A stretch of DNA of 14,280 nt, taken from assembly GCA_039029515.1 (NCBI GenBank), contig JBCCFX010000094.1, forward strand, positions 1 to 14,280, written 5' to 3'. The notes under the pieces were generated by a model. The model searched no databases. It saw nothing but the letters and a program-made list of their open reading frames with translations, and was not told the origin of the DNA. The translations under genes were made by a program, and so were the position numbers. This document shows positions 7,564 to 14,280 of the stretch, in pieces (the first letter of the stretch is position 1; every line of letters begins with the position of its first letter). This DNA comes from JBCCFX01 sp039029515. Its GTDB lineage: Bacteria; Planctomycetota; Phycisphaerae; Phycisphaerales; SM1A02.

Positions 7564-8547
7564 ATGCGGATTCACGCGGTCTCATGGGCAGGCCTGGCAT
7601 CGATGGCCATCGCCAGCACCATTGTCGTTCCAGTCGCCGACGCAGACACGGTCACGCTCCGAAGCGGCGCGGTGATCGAAGGCACGATTCTCAAACGCAA
7701 CGAACAACGGGTCTGGATTGACGTCGGCCCGGACGTGCTTTCGTTCAGTGTTGATGATGTGGCGGACGTGGCGACCTCGACCGCCGAAGCGGATGTCCAG
7801 GTCGACGATGAAGGCCTGTATCGAACCGCGACAAATCTCGCGGAACTCTCACCCAAGGAACAAGCGAAGCGCATTGGCGCCGCAGTGATCAAAGTCTCCA
7901 CGCCGAGCGGCCTGGGGTCTGGCGTCATAATCAACCCGGATGGCAACGCGATTACAAACGCGCACGTCATTCAGGGTGAGACGAACCTGCGCGCAACCGT
8001 CTGGTTCCCGCAGGATGATGGCACGCTTCGGCGCACCGTGATCGAGGACATCGAAATCATCGCGGTGAACAACCACCTCGACCTCGCGCTGTTGCGGATC
8101 AAGCATCCAAACGATGAACCGTTCACGTTCGCGCCACTCCAGTTGGGCAATCGGCTGGAGATCGGTCAATCGGTCTTTGCGATCGGCAACCCGCTCGGAC
8201 TCGAGCGCACCCTCAGCCAGGGTGTCGTCTCCACGACGCAGCGCAGCTTCGACGGCATTACCTACGTGCAGACAGATGCAGCGATTAACCCCGGCAACTC
8301 CGGCGGCCCGCTGTTCAACACGAAGGGCGAAGTCGTCGGCATCACGAATATGGGCATCCTTGGCGGCGAGGCGCTTGGCTTCGCCATTCCGCAGCGCTAC
8401 GTGCGTGACTTCATCGAGAACCGTGAAGCGTTTGCGTTTGACAAGGACAACCCGAACTCAGGCCACAACTACCATAAACCGCCGCCGCGGAAGATTTACG
8501 GTACCGCACCGCAACTTCGCGACAGCACCGGCAACGCGCCGGAATAA
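7564..8547 (+). CDS. Exported HtrA-like trypsin-type serine protease without PDZ domain
   Basis: This is a predicted periplasmic or envelope endopeptidase of the S1C (HtrA/Deg) type. An N-terminal signal peptide ends near residue 27 (VADA before DT). Residues about 28-70 (DTVTLRSGAVIEGTILK onward) form a short all-beta, SH3-like module seen before some planctomycete enzymes; that comparison is from memory. The protease domain follows from about residue 100 with a complete triad: His134 in TNAHVI, Asp173 in HLDLALLRI and Ser246 in NPGNSGGPL. The chain ends at 327 residues with a Pro/Asn/His-rich tail and no PDZ domain, unlike DegP or DegQ. A GGTGAGG ribosome site ends 5 nt before the ATG. It is the first gene of a two-gene unit; the next start is 62 bp downstream. 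The substrate is unknown; quality control of exported proteins is a reasonable inference. Confidence 0.92.
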   Translation: MRIHAVSWAGLASMAIASTIVVPVADADTVTLRSGAVIEGTILKRNEQRVWIDVGPDVLSFSVDDVADVATSTAEADVQVDDEGLYRTATNLAELSPKEQAKRIGAAVIKVSTPSGLGSGVIINPDGNAITNAHVIQGETNLRATVWFPQDDGTLRRTVIEDIEIIAVNNHLDLALLRIKHPNDEPFTFAPLQLGNRLEIGQSVFAIGNPLGLERTLSQGVVSTTQRSFDGITYVQTDAAINPGNSGGPLFNTKGEVVGITNMGILGGEALGFAIPQRYVRDFIENREAFAFDKDNPNSGHNYHKPPPRKIYGTAPQLRDSTGNAPE

Positions 8548-8609
8548 GCGAGCGATGCACTGCGTCGCCGCGCCGGGAACCACTCCACTTCTTCAGGGAA
8601 GGAATCATT

Positions 8610-10427
8610 GTGAAGATCCAACTCGCCTCCATGGCCTTGCTCGTGCCGATGCTCGGCGCGCCGGCGCTCGCCGCCGATCTGGCCGTTGAACAGCTCGCGC
8701 CGGAAAGCACGGTGCTCGTCGTTGGCGCGACAAACGTCCAGAAGACCATGGACAGCATCAAACGCACGCCACTCTGGGACCTCTGGATGTCCGACGAGTT
8801 GGCCGAAGACCGTGATGAGATCATCAAGGACTTCACCGAAGGCATCGAAGAGATGGCCGACGAAATCGGCATCGATCAGGACACGATCCAGATGCCGACC
8901 GGTCCGGGTGGCTTCGCGCTTTACACCGGCACCGATGCGGATCTCGGAACGCCGTACCTCGCCGTGCTTGCAGGACTCGATTACGGCGAGCACGCGGACA
9001 AGACGCAGGAACTGCTCGAAGCTGCATTCGCCAAGGCGGATGATGAAGAGCCGGACTTCGAATACGAGACCGGCGATCTCAACGGTCACACGATGTGGAC
9101 CATCCAGCTTCCCGAAGAAGATGACGCAGATGACTTCGACGATGACTTCGGGATGCCGCCAGGCATGCCTGATCCGTCAGACTTGTGGGGCGACGTCGGC
9201 GAGATCTACCTCGTGCGTTGCAACAACGTCTTCCTGTTCGGCACCGAGATGCCCGGAATCACCAACGCCGTCAGCACGCTTGATGGTGATGCCGGCGGCA
9301 GCGTCGCGGATCGTGGCGACTTCCAGTCGATCAAAGGCATGATGGGCAACAGTCCTGACATGTACGCCGTCGTCATGACGAAGAACCTGCCGAAGGTTGT
9401 TTCGACCTTCGACACGATGGGCATGATGGGTATGGCCATGCCGCCGGTCAAAGCACTCTTCGGAGACATCGGCGGCTTCGGCATGAGCATGCAGGTTGAT
9501 GGTCCCGACGCCATGATGCAGGGCACGCAGGTTGTCTACATGCCCAATGGGAAGGAAGGTCTGCCGGGCCTGTTCGATACGTCATCCGGAATCGGCGAAC
9601 TGCCGGGCTTCGTGAGCGCGGACACCGTGTCGTACTCACGCATGAACGTGCAGTTCGACAAGGTCGATGATGTGATCCTGTCCGTCATCAATTCGACGCC
9701 ACTGCTGAAGATGCAGATGCCGCCGGATGCGATCGACGAAATCACCGGCGTGGTTCGCGCGGTGTGTGGACCGCTGGGCAACGAAGTACACATCGTTCAG
9801 ACTGCACGCAAGCCGTACACCGCGGACAACATGGCGCAATTCATGGCCATGGAATGTCCGGATCCGGAATCGTTCGAGAACGCGATGAATGAACTCGCCG
9901 CACAGGCGGGCATGGAACCGCGTGACTTCCTTGGTCATCGCATCTACGCGATGGACATGGCTGGCATGAACCCGATGGGTGGCGGTATGGAAAGCGTCGC
10001 CATCGGTATCGGCGGTCAGACGGTCTTTATGGGGCCGGCGGAATCAGTCGAGAACGGCCTGCGTTCCATCGGTCAGGATGATGCTGGCGGTCTTGCGGCG
10101 AACGCCAAGTTCAGCCGTGCAATGAACGTGATCAACGTCGACGAAGTCGTCGGCTGGGGCTACTCGGATCTTCCGAACATGATGGAAGCGAGTTTCGCTC
10201 AGCAGATGGCGATTCAGCAGGCCACGATCGACGAGTACCGTGAGTTTGATCCGGAACTCGCCGACGAGATGGAACAGGAGATTCGTGACTCGATGGCCGG
10301 CATCGAGGACATCGACTGGGACTTCGTCGGTGGCTATATCGGCGCTTCGGTCTGGGTCGCGCAGTCAACGAATCAGGGCTATGTGATCAAGACGTTCGTG
10401 CTCGAAGGCGATCGCGACGTGGAGTGA
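8610..10427 (+). CDS. Secreted Met-rich, acidic protein of unknown function
   Basis: I do not recognise a named family with confidence; it has the look of the large exported 'hypothetical' proteins of planctomycetes. It starts at a GTG with AAGGA (8599-8603) 6 nt upstream. A signal peptide ends near residue 21 (APALA before AD). The 605-residue product is acidic, with an Asp-rich run near 170-185 (EEDDADDFDDDFG) and several methionine clusters, such as DTMGMMGMAMPP near 271-282 and MDMAGMNPMGGGM near 449-461. Openings such as 'LAPESTVLVVGATNVQKTMDSI' fit the general pattern of DUF3352-like proteins, which is only a suggestion. No catalytic motif or second membrane segment is seen. It follows the HtrA-like protease by 62 bp, with no promoter recognised between, and is closed by a terminator, so the pair is probably one transcript. 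It could be a substrate or partner of the protease. Confidence 0.82.
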   Translation: MKIQLASMALLVPMLGAPALAADLAVEQLAPESTVLVVGATNVQKTMDSIKRTPLWDLWMSDELAEDRDEIIKDFTEGIEEMADEIGIDQDTIQMPTGPGGFALYTGTDADLGTPYLAVLAGLDYGEHADKTQELLEAAFAKADDEEPDFEYETGDLNGHTMWTIQLPEEDDADDFDDDFGMPPGMPDPSDLWGDVGEIYLVRCNNVFLFGTEMPGITNAVSTLDGDAGGSVADRGDFQSIKGMMGNSPDMYAVVMTKNLPKVVSTFDTMGMMGMAMPPVKALFGDIGGFGMSMQVDGPDAMMQGTQVVYMPNGKEGLPGLFDTSSGIGELPGFVSADTVSYSRMNVQFDKVDDVILSVINSTPLLKMQMPPDAIDEITGVVRAVCGPLGNEVHIVQTARKPYTADNMAQFMAMECPDPESFENAMNELAAQAGMEPRDFLGHRIYAMDMAGMNPMGGGMESVAIGIGGQTVFMGPAESVENGLRSIGQDDAGGLAANAKFSRAMNVINVDEVVGWGYSDLPNMMEASFAQQMAIQQATIDEYREFDPELADEMEQEIRDSMAGIEDIDWDFVGGYIGASVWVAQSTNQGYVIKTFVLEGDRDVE

Positions 10428-10462
10428 TCCCGCGAACGACCTGAAGAAACGTATATCAACCG

Positions 10463-10498
10463 CAACGCGGTCGGCTTCGGTCGGCCGCGTTGTTGTTT
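10463..10498 (+). terminator. Intrinsic terminator with UUCG tetraloop after the Met-rich gene
   Basis: The arms 10463-10475 and 10480-10492 pair over 13 bp, including two G-U wobbles, around the loop TTCG, which is closed by C-G as in stable UUCG hairpins. The tail TTGTTT (10493-10498) follows. It lies 36 bp after the Met-rich gene stop and before the convergent mlaE gene. The rest of the gap to 10600 shows nothing further. Confidence 0.88.
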
Positions 10499-10600
10499 CA
10501 CAGTCTTGCGAAACGTGTTCGGGGTTCGGGTCGGTCACGTTGGGCCTCAGGGGCTCAGGTCCACCGTACTCACGACGCCATGCCCCGGGCCTGCGCCCGC

Positions 10601-11425
10601 CTACGTCCAGCCGAGACGGAAGAAGATCATCGTGAACAACAGGTCAGCGGAAATGACCATCACAATGGTCTGCACGACCGTGTCGGTGGTTGCTCGTCCG
10701 ACACCCGCAGCGCCGCCTGAGACTTTCAAGCCGTTGTAGCACGCGAGGCCCGCAAGGATCAGGCCGAACACACTGGCCTTGATCAGGCCGGTCAGAAAGT
10801 CAGACGACGTAAGCTGCGACAGTGTGTTGTCAACGTACAACTGATACGGCACATCGAGAAATCCGATTGCCATGGCGCCACCCGCCATGACGGCGACCAG
10901 ATCGCCGATGACCGTCAGGCACACGAGGCTGAGCACCGTGGCGATCACGCGTGGGACCACGAGGAAGCGAATGGGATTCAACGCGTGTGCTTCCAGTGCT
11001 TCGATCTCTTCGCCGACGACCATCGTGCCGATTTCTGCGGCAATGGCTGCGCCCGCGAATCCTGTAAGCACGATCGCGGCGATCAGCGGCCCGAGTTCAC
11101 GGAAAACCGCGACCGCAATGATGTTCGCGATCTTGTCTTCCTGGCCAAGATCTGCAAGCGGAGGTTCCATCTGCAGCGCGAGAATGAACCCGATGCAGCC
11201 GCAGACAAGGACGACGATCCCAATGGAATTGACACCGACGCGCAGCACCTGCGTGATGATTGCGGTCCGGCCAAGACGTACGCCCGGTCGGAACGACTGC
11301 ATGATCCAGCCGGTCACGTCCATGACGAGATACGCGAGGCCGCCGAGCAGACTAAATACGCGCAGCCACAGATCGCCCCATGCATCAAGGGATCGGATGA
11401 TCAGGTTGCCGCCACCATCAGCCAT
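10601..11425 (-). CDS. mlaE: MlaE-type ABC transporter permease
   Basis: This is predicted to be the inner-membrane permease of an MCE-type lipid importer/exporter, the class that moves phospholipids or related lipids across the envelope. The 274-residue protein has an N-terminal amphipathic region (about 1-35) and five or six hydrophobic helices. It carries the family hallmark FRELGPLIAAIVLTGFAG (about 109-126) running into AAEIGTMVVGEEIEALEA and a C-terminal YNGLKVSGGAAGVGRATT block (about 230-247). It ends a four-gene minus-strand unit, starting 21 bp after the STAS gene stop with no strong ribosome site, so it may depend on coupling. No MlaF ATPase or MlaD substrate-binding gene follows: the next feature is a terminator and a convergent gene. 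The ATPase must then be encoded elsewhere. Confidence 0.93.
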   Translation of the reverse strand: MADGGGNLIIRSLDAWGDLWLRVFSLLGGLAYLVMDVTGWIMQSFRPGVRLGRTAIITQVLRVGVNSIGIVVLVCGCIGFILALQMEPPLADLGQEDKIANIIAVAVFRELGPLIAAIVLTGFAGAAIAAEIGTMVVGEEIEALEAHALNPIRFLVVPRVIATVLSLVCLTVIGDLVAVMAGGAMAIGFLDVPYQLYVDNTLSQLTSSDFLTGLIKASVFGLILAGLACYNGLKVSGGAAGVGRATTDTVVQTIVMVISADLLFTMIFFRLGWT

Positions 11426-11446
11426 GCGGGATCAGCAGTCTGTCAA

Positions 11447-11794
11447 TCAGGATTGAAGCGCTTCGTCACGCGTGCCCACGATCGTGAACACCATATCGAG
11501 TCGTGCGATCTCGAAGATCGATCGGACCTTGTCCTGGAGTCCGCAGAGCACCAGTTTGGCGTTGGTGCGCCGCGCCGTCTGCATGGCTTCCACGAGCGTT
11601 GCCACACCCGAACTGTCCATGTACGGCACTTCAGCGAGGTCAATGATCAACCGTTCCGGCTTCTTCTTGACCGCTTGTGTCAGGTACGTGCGGAACGCCG
11701 GCGAACGACTGAGGTCAATCTCGCCGTGAGGTTGCACGACCAGCGCCTGGTCGATCTGTTCGGTCTGGACCTTGATGTCGTCCCGTCCACTCAT
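11447..11794 (-). CDS. STAS-domain anti-sigma factor antagonist (RsbV/SpoIIAA-like)
   Basis: This 115-residue cytoplasmic single-domain STAS protein would bind an anti-sigma kinase when dephosphorylated and release it when phosphorylated. The signature is LIIDLAEVPYMDSSGVATLV at about residues 49-68. Ser61, the first Ser after Asp60, aligns with the phosphorylated Ser58 of B. subtilis SpoIIAA. The opening beta strand ALVVQPHGEIDLS is also typical. Its ATG overlaps the stop of the upstream kinase gene (ATGA, 11791-11794), which implies translational coupling in a fixed ratio. AAAGGA lies about 11 nt upstream. Because mlaE follows directly, it could instead or also act like MlaB, the STAS subunit that stabilises MlaF in E. 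coli. The conserved phospho-serine favours partner switching. Confidence 0.93.
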   Translation of the reverse strand: MSGRDDIKVQTEQIDQALVVQPHGEIDLSRSPAFRTYLTQAVKKKPERLIIDLAEVPYMDSSGVATLVEAMQTARRTNAKLVLCGLQDKVRSIFEIARLDMVFTIVGTRDEALQS

Positions 11795-12282
11795 GTGTCT
11801 GCGGTTCCTTTGTCCGTGGTGGATGATACCGATTCAGACACAGTCTCCGGTACGGCGGAGAGGTCCTTTCGCATGGTGAGACGCATACCGCCACCATCGC
11901 GCTTTTCATAGGTGACGTGATCCATGATCTCTTTGATGATGTGAACGCCAAGGCCGCCCGGACGAATGTCATCAAGATCGCGTGAACGGATCTGGTCCGG
12001 ATCGATCTGTGAGGCGCGGTCCTCAAGCACGATGGTCAGGCTTGGCGATTCGCCGTCGTCGACATACAGATCCATCCAGATCCAGCCGTCCGGCGCTCGC
12101 TGGTAGCCGTGCTTGATGACGTTACACAAGGCTTCGTCGACCGCGAGCGCAATCTTGCTGCCGACCGCGTCCGCGAACCCGATGCGCTGAGCGACGTTAC
12201 AGATCATCGCCCGCGCTCCGGAAAGGAAGCGTGGCTGGCTTCGCATCTTCAATCGAATGTGCGGTTCGCCCGCATCAGGCAT
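11791..12282 (-). CDS. Anti-sigma factor serine kinase, GHKL ATPase fold (RsbW/SpoIIAB-like)
   Basis: This is predicted to bind a sigma factor, or another partner, and to phosphorylate the STAS protein encoded next to it. The 163-residue product has an N box with Glu50, Asn54 and His58 in DEALCNVIKHGY, and a G2-type ATP lid RPGGLGVHIIKEIMDHVTYE at about 107-126. The G1 region reads LEDRASQIDP (86-95): Asp88 is kept, but the glycine usual two residues later is Ala90. I chose the ATG at 12282 because the frame upstream to 12366 overlaps the lipoprotein gene and lacks homology-like sequence. With this start, the gene overlaps the lipoprotein stop by 8 bp and the STAS start by 4 bp. The C-terminal 25 residues are Ser/Thr/Asp-rich and likely disordered. 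No sigma factor gene lies in the window. Confidence 0.9.
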   Translation of the reverse strand: MPDAGEPHIRLKMRSQPRFLSGARAMICNVAQRIGFADAVGSKIALAVDEALCNVIKHGYQRAPDGWIWMDLYVDDGESPSLTIVLEDRASQIDPDQIRSRDLDDIRPGGLGVHIIKEIMDHVTYEKRDGGGMRLTMRKDLSAVPETVSESVSSTTDKGTADT

Positions 12283-12631
12283 CAGACGGTCTCCAGGCAG
12301 GATTGTCGGCCACTGCTTGTTCCCATCGGTCAATTGCAGCCTCGCGCTCAGCCACAGGATCGTCATGACGATAGCCCATGGTCTCCCCAGTGAGTCGGCG
12401 CAACGCCTCGATCGCCATCAATCGGGCCGCAGGATCGACTGAGCGGAGTTCACGGACGATTTCCCGCACCGACGACGTATCGCCGGACTGGACCGAATCT
12501 TCGATCGCGTACAAGCGAGCAGCGGGATTCGGCGAGTCAAACCCGCCCGCGGTCGGGCTTGGGCTGCAGCCGCTGAGGCCGGCGGGGAGCAGGATGAGGC
12601 TGGTGAGGCATCGGATCATTCCCCGAAGCAT
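12275..12631 (-). CDS. Small HEAT-repeat-like lipoprotein
   Basis: It encodes 118 residues beginning with a lipoprotein signal. A hydrophobic stretch ICLT..LLPAG-like region ends in the lipobox LSGC, with lipidated Cys at residue 22, followed by SPSPTAGG. The mature part is helical and fits about two HEAT-like repeats: PAARLYAIEDSVQSG (36-50) and PAARLMAIEALRRLTGE (67-83). A segment running GYRHDDPVAEREAAIDRWEQ (86-105) resembles an element seen in other planctomycete HEAT-like proteins; that is from memory. It is the first gene of the unit with the anti-sigma kinase, STAS protein and MlaE. The start may be the ATG at 12631 or the one at 12619; neither has a strong ribosome site. The frame continues much further upstream, but only as the antisense of guaA. 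Function unknown. Confidence 0.78.
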   Translation of the reverse strand: MLRGMIRCLTSLILLPAGLSGCSPSPTAGGFDSPNPAARLYAIEDSVQSGDTSSVREIVRELRSVDPAARLMAIEALRRLTGETMGYRHDDPVAEREAAIDRWEQAVADNPAWRPSDA

Positions 12632-12695
12632 AAGTTCCGAAGGAACCCGGAGCAAAGAGCGGTCCGAGTGGATCATGCCATTCGGTCCGCGTCTC

Positions 12696-12707
12696 GGGAT
12701 CGATCCC
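12696..12707. repeat. 12-bp perfect palindrome between divergent operons
   Basis: GGGATC followed by GATCCC forms a perfect 12-bp palindrome in the gap between the lipoprotein/anti-sigma/MlaE unit and guaA. Its place would suit an operator serving one or both directions. No second copy was noticed in the window. Confidence 0.35.
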
Positions 12708-12731
12708 ATGGAGGCGAAACGGTCGGGCTCG

Positions 12732-12740
12732 TGGTACACT
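12732..12740 (+). promoter_or_regulatory. Candidate extended -10 promoter for guaA
   Basis: TGG directly followed by TACACT (12735-12740) fits an extended -10 element (TGN plus a -10 with four of six matches). The -35 region 16-18 bp upstream is poor, as is often so with extended -10 promoters. Transcription would begin near 12747, about 26 nt before the chosen start codon. Confidence 0.4.
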
Positions 12741-12772
12741 GACGGGCTTTTCCCATGGCACGGGAAGGCCCC

Positions 12773-14280
12773 ATGACGACGAATGCACTCTCCGCCACAA
12801 CGCTGCCGCATGACGAAGTCATCCTGATTCTTGACTTCGGAAGCCAGTACGCACAGCTCATTGCCCGTCGCGTCCGCGAAGCCGGCGCGTTCAGCCTGCT
12901 CGTCGCACCCGATACGCCAATCGAGACCCTCGAAGCATACAAACCGCGCGGGATCATTCTGTCCGGCGGCCCATCCAGCGTGCACGAAGCGGATGCGCCG
13001 CGATGCGATCCAAAGCTGTTCGAACTCGGTGTCCCGGTGCTTGGAATCTGCTACGGCATGCAACTTGCCTGCCAGATTCTCGGGGGAAATGTCACGCAGA
13101 CCGAGCAGCGAGAATTCGGTCGTGCTCGCCTCGAGATCACCGATCCACACGAACTGCTCGTCGACCTGCCGAGGACGACGACGGTCTGGATGAGTCACGG
13201 CGATCAGGTCACCGATCCCGGCGATAACTTTGAAGTGCTCGCGCGCACGCAGACGTGTCCGATCGCTGCCGTCTGCCATCGCGAGTTGCCGTTCTACGGT
13301 CTTCAGTTTCATCCTGAAGTCACGCATACGCCACACGGAGTCGACCTGCTGCGCAACTTCCTGTACCGCGTCTGTCAATGCACCGGTACATGGCGCATGT
13401 CGGAGTTCATGGAGACGGAGATCCAGCGCGTTCGCACAGAGGTTGGCAGCGATCGTGTCATCTGCGGTTTGAGTGGCGGCGTCGATTCATCCGTCGTCGC
13501 TGCACTGTTGTCTCGCGCGATTGGCGAACAACTCACGTGTATTTTCGTCGACAATGGATTGCTGAGGAAGAACGAGCGTGAACTTGTCGAAGCCACGTTC
13601 CGTGATCACTTCGATATCGATCTCCGCGTGATCGATGCCGCCGACGCATTCCTGAAGGATCTTGAAGGCGTGACGGATCCGCAGGAGAAACGACGCCTGA
13701 TCGGGCATCGATTCATCGACGTCTTTCAGAAGGCGGCGGCAGACCTCGGCGATGGCATTCGTTTCCTCGCCCAGGGCACGCTCTACCCTGATGTCATCGA
13801 GTCTGGTCACGGTCACGCAGGAACGTCCGCCAACATCAAACTGCACCACAATGTGGGCGGCCTGCCTGAAGAACTTGGCTTCGAGTTGATCGAGCCATTA
13901 CGTGATCTTTTCAAGGATGAGGTCCGGGCGCTCGGTGAAGTACTCGGACTCCCGAGCCACATCGTCTGGCGACATCCGTTTCCCGGGCCGGGGCTTGCGG
14001 TGCGCGTGCTCGGCGATATCACGCGTGAGAAGCTCCGCATTCTGCGCGACTGCGATGAGATCCTGCTGGAAGAGATCATCGCGAGTAATCACTACCGCTC
14101 GACCGATCAGGTCTTCGCCGTGCTGTTGCCGATTCAATCGGTCGGTGTGATGGGCGATGGCCGGACGTATGAACAGGTGGCTGCAGTTCGAGCGGTGGAA
14201 ACGCAGGACTTCATGACCGCGGACTGGGCACGGCTGCCGTACGACGTGCTCGCGGTGATCAGCAATCGGATCATCAACGA
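12773..14280 (+). CDS. guaA: GMP synthase (glutamine-hydrolysing), C-terminus beyond the window
   Basis: It converts XMP, glutamine and ATP to GMP in the last step of de novo guanine nucleotide synthesis. 502 residues are visible, and the sequence stops inside the conserved ISNRIIN segment, so only some 20 residues are missing. The N-terminal class I glutamine amidotransferase domain starts at VILILDFGSQYAQLIARRVR; its nucleophile is Cys93 in GICYGMQ, with His180 and Glu182 in QFHPEV. The ATP pyrophosphatase P-loop SGGVDSS is at 234-240. The GMP synthase C-terminal domain is shown by YPDVIESGH, WRHPFPGPGL and VGVMGDGRTYE. The ATG at 12773 has GGGAAGG 4 nt upstream. An in-frame ATG at 12755 would add MAREGP but lacks a ribosome site. 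Confidence 0.97.
   Translation, partial: MTTNALSATTLPHDEVILILDFGSQYAQLIARRVREAGAFSLLVAPDTPIETLEAYKPRGIILSGGPSSVHEADAPRCDPKLFELGVPVLGICYGMQLACQILGGNVTQTEQREFGRARLEITDPHELLVDLPRTTTVWMSHGDQVTDPGDNFEVLARTQTCPIAAVCHRELPFYGLQFHPEVTHTPHGVDLLRNFLYRVCQCTGTWRMSEFMETEIQRVRTEVGSDRVICGLSGGVDSSVVAALLSRAIGEQLTCIFVDNGLLRKNERELVEATFRDHFDIDLRVIDAADAFLKDLEGVTDPQEKRRLIGHRFIDVFQKAAADLGDGIRFLAQGTLYPDVIESGHGHAGTSANIKLHHNVGGLPEELGFELIEPLRDLFKDEVRALGEVLGLPSHIVWRHPFPGPGLAVRVLGDITREKLRILRDCDEILLEEIIASNHYRSTDQVFAVLLPIQSVGVMGDGRTYEQVAAVRAVETQDFMTADWARLPYDVLAVISNRIIN

Noticed and set aside
12632..13378. Upstream extension of the lipoprotein frame
   Set aside because: The added 249 residues would be antisense to guaA and would bury the lipoprotein signal peptide inside the protein.
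1..14280. CRISPR arrays, tRNA or rRNA genes, insertion sequences, phage genes, toxin-antitoxin pairs
   Set aside because: Looked for on both strands; no spaced direct repeats, cloverleaf-like segments, transposase or integrase motifs, or small toxin-like pairs were seen.

Overview
The window reads as chromosomal DNA of a GC-rich planctomycete, probably of the Phycisphaerae type. This is an inference from content. It carries a prepilin-like protein with a planctomycete-style C-terminal DGH motif, an FG-GAP/VCBS propeller protein, a small HEAT-like lipoprotein with an 'LTGE..GY' segment, and a run of exported proteins next to ordinary housekeeping genes. I see no tRNA, rRNA, insertion sequence, phage gene or CRISPR array, and nothing suggests recent transfer.

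Layout, left to right. (1) On the minus strand, a guanine deaminase is followed 25 bp later by a rhomboid intramembrane protease that runs off the left edge. (2) Divergent from these is a short-form citrate synthase on the plus strand. (3) A 362-bp stretch without a convincing gene follows. It holds a candidate promoter and at least five inverted repeats, and it leads into a prepilin-like gene that ends at a very strong terminator. (4) Convergent to that is a 768-residue secreted FG-GAP repeat protein on the minus strand. (5) Divergent again, a PDZ-less HtrA/trypsin-like protease and a Met-rich acidic secreted protein form a two-gene unit that ends at a UUCG-capped terminator. (6) On the minus strand, a tight four-gene unit encodes a HEAT-like lipoprotein, an RsbW/SpoIIAB-type anti-sigma kinase, an RsbV/SpoIIAA-type STAS antagonist and an MlaE-type lipid-transport permease. 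The first three genes overlap and the last gap is 21 bp. (7) Divergent from that, GMP synthase (guaA) runs off the right edge.

How they fit together. The central block (3816-10427) encodes four consecutive exported proteins: prepilin-like, FG-GAP, protease and Met-rich. This makes it an envelope or surface locus. The unit at 10601-12631 is the most unusual part. A complete partner-switching pair is physically coupled to an MlaE permease, with no MlaF ATPase or MlaD substrate-binding gene beside it. The STAS protein could therefore serve as a phospho-switch antagonist, as an MlaB-like partner of the transporter, or as both. GuaD and GuaA both act on guanine compounds but lie at opposite ends of the window with no sign of co-regulation.
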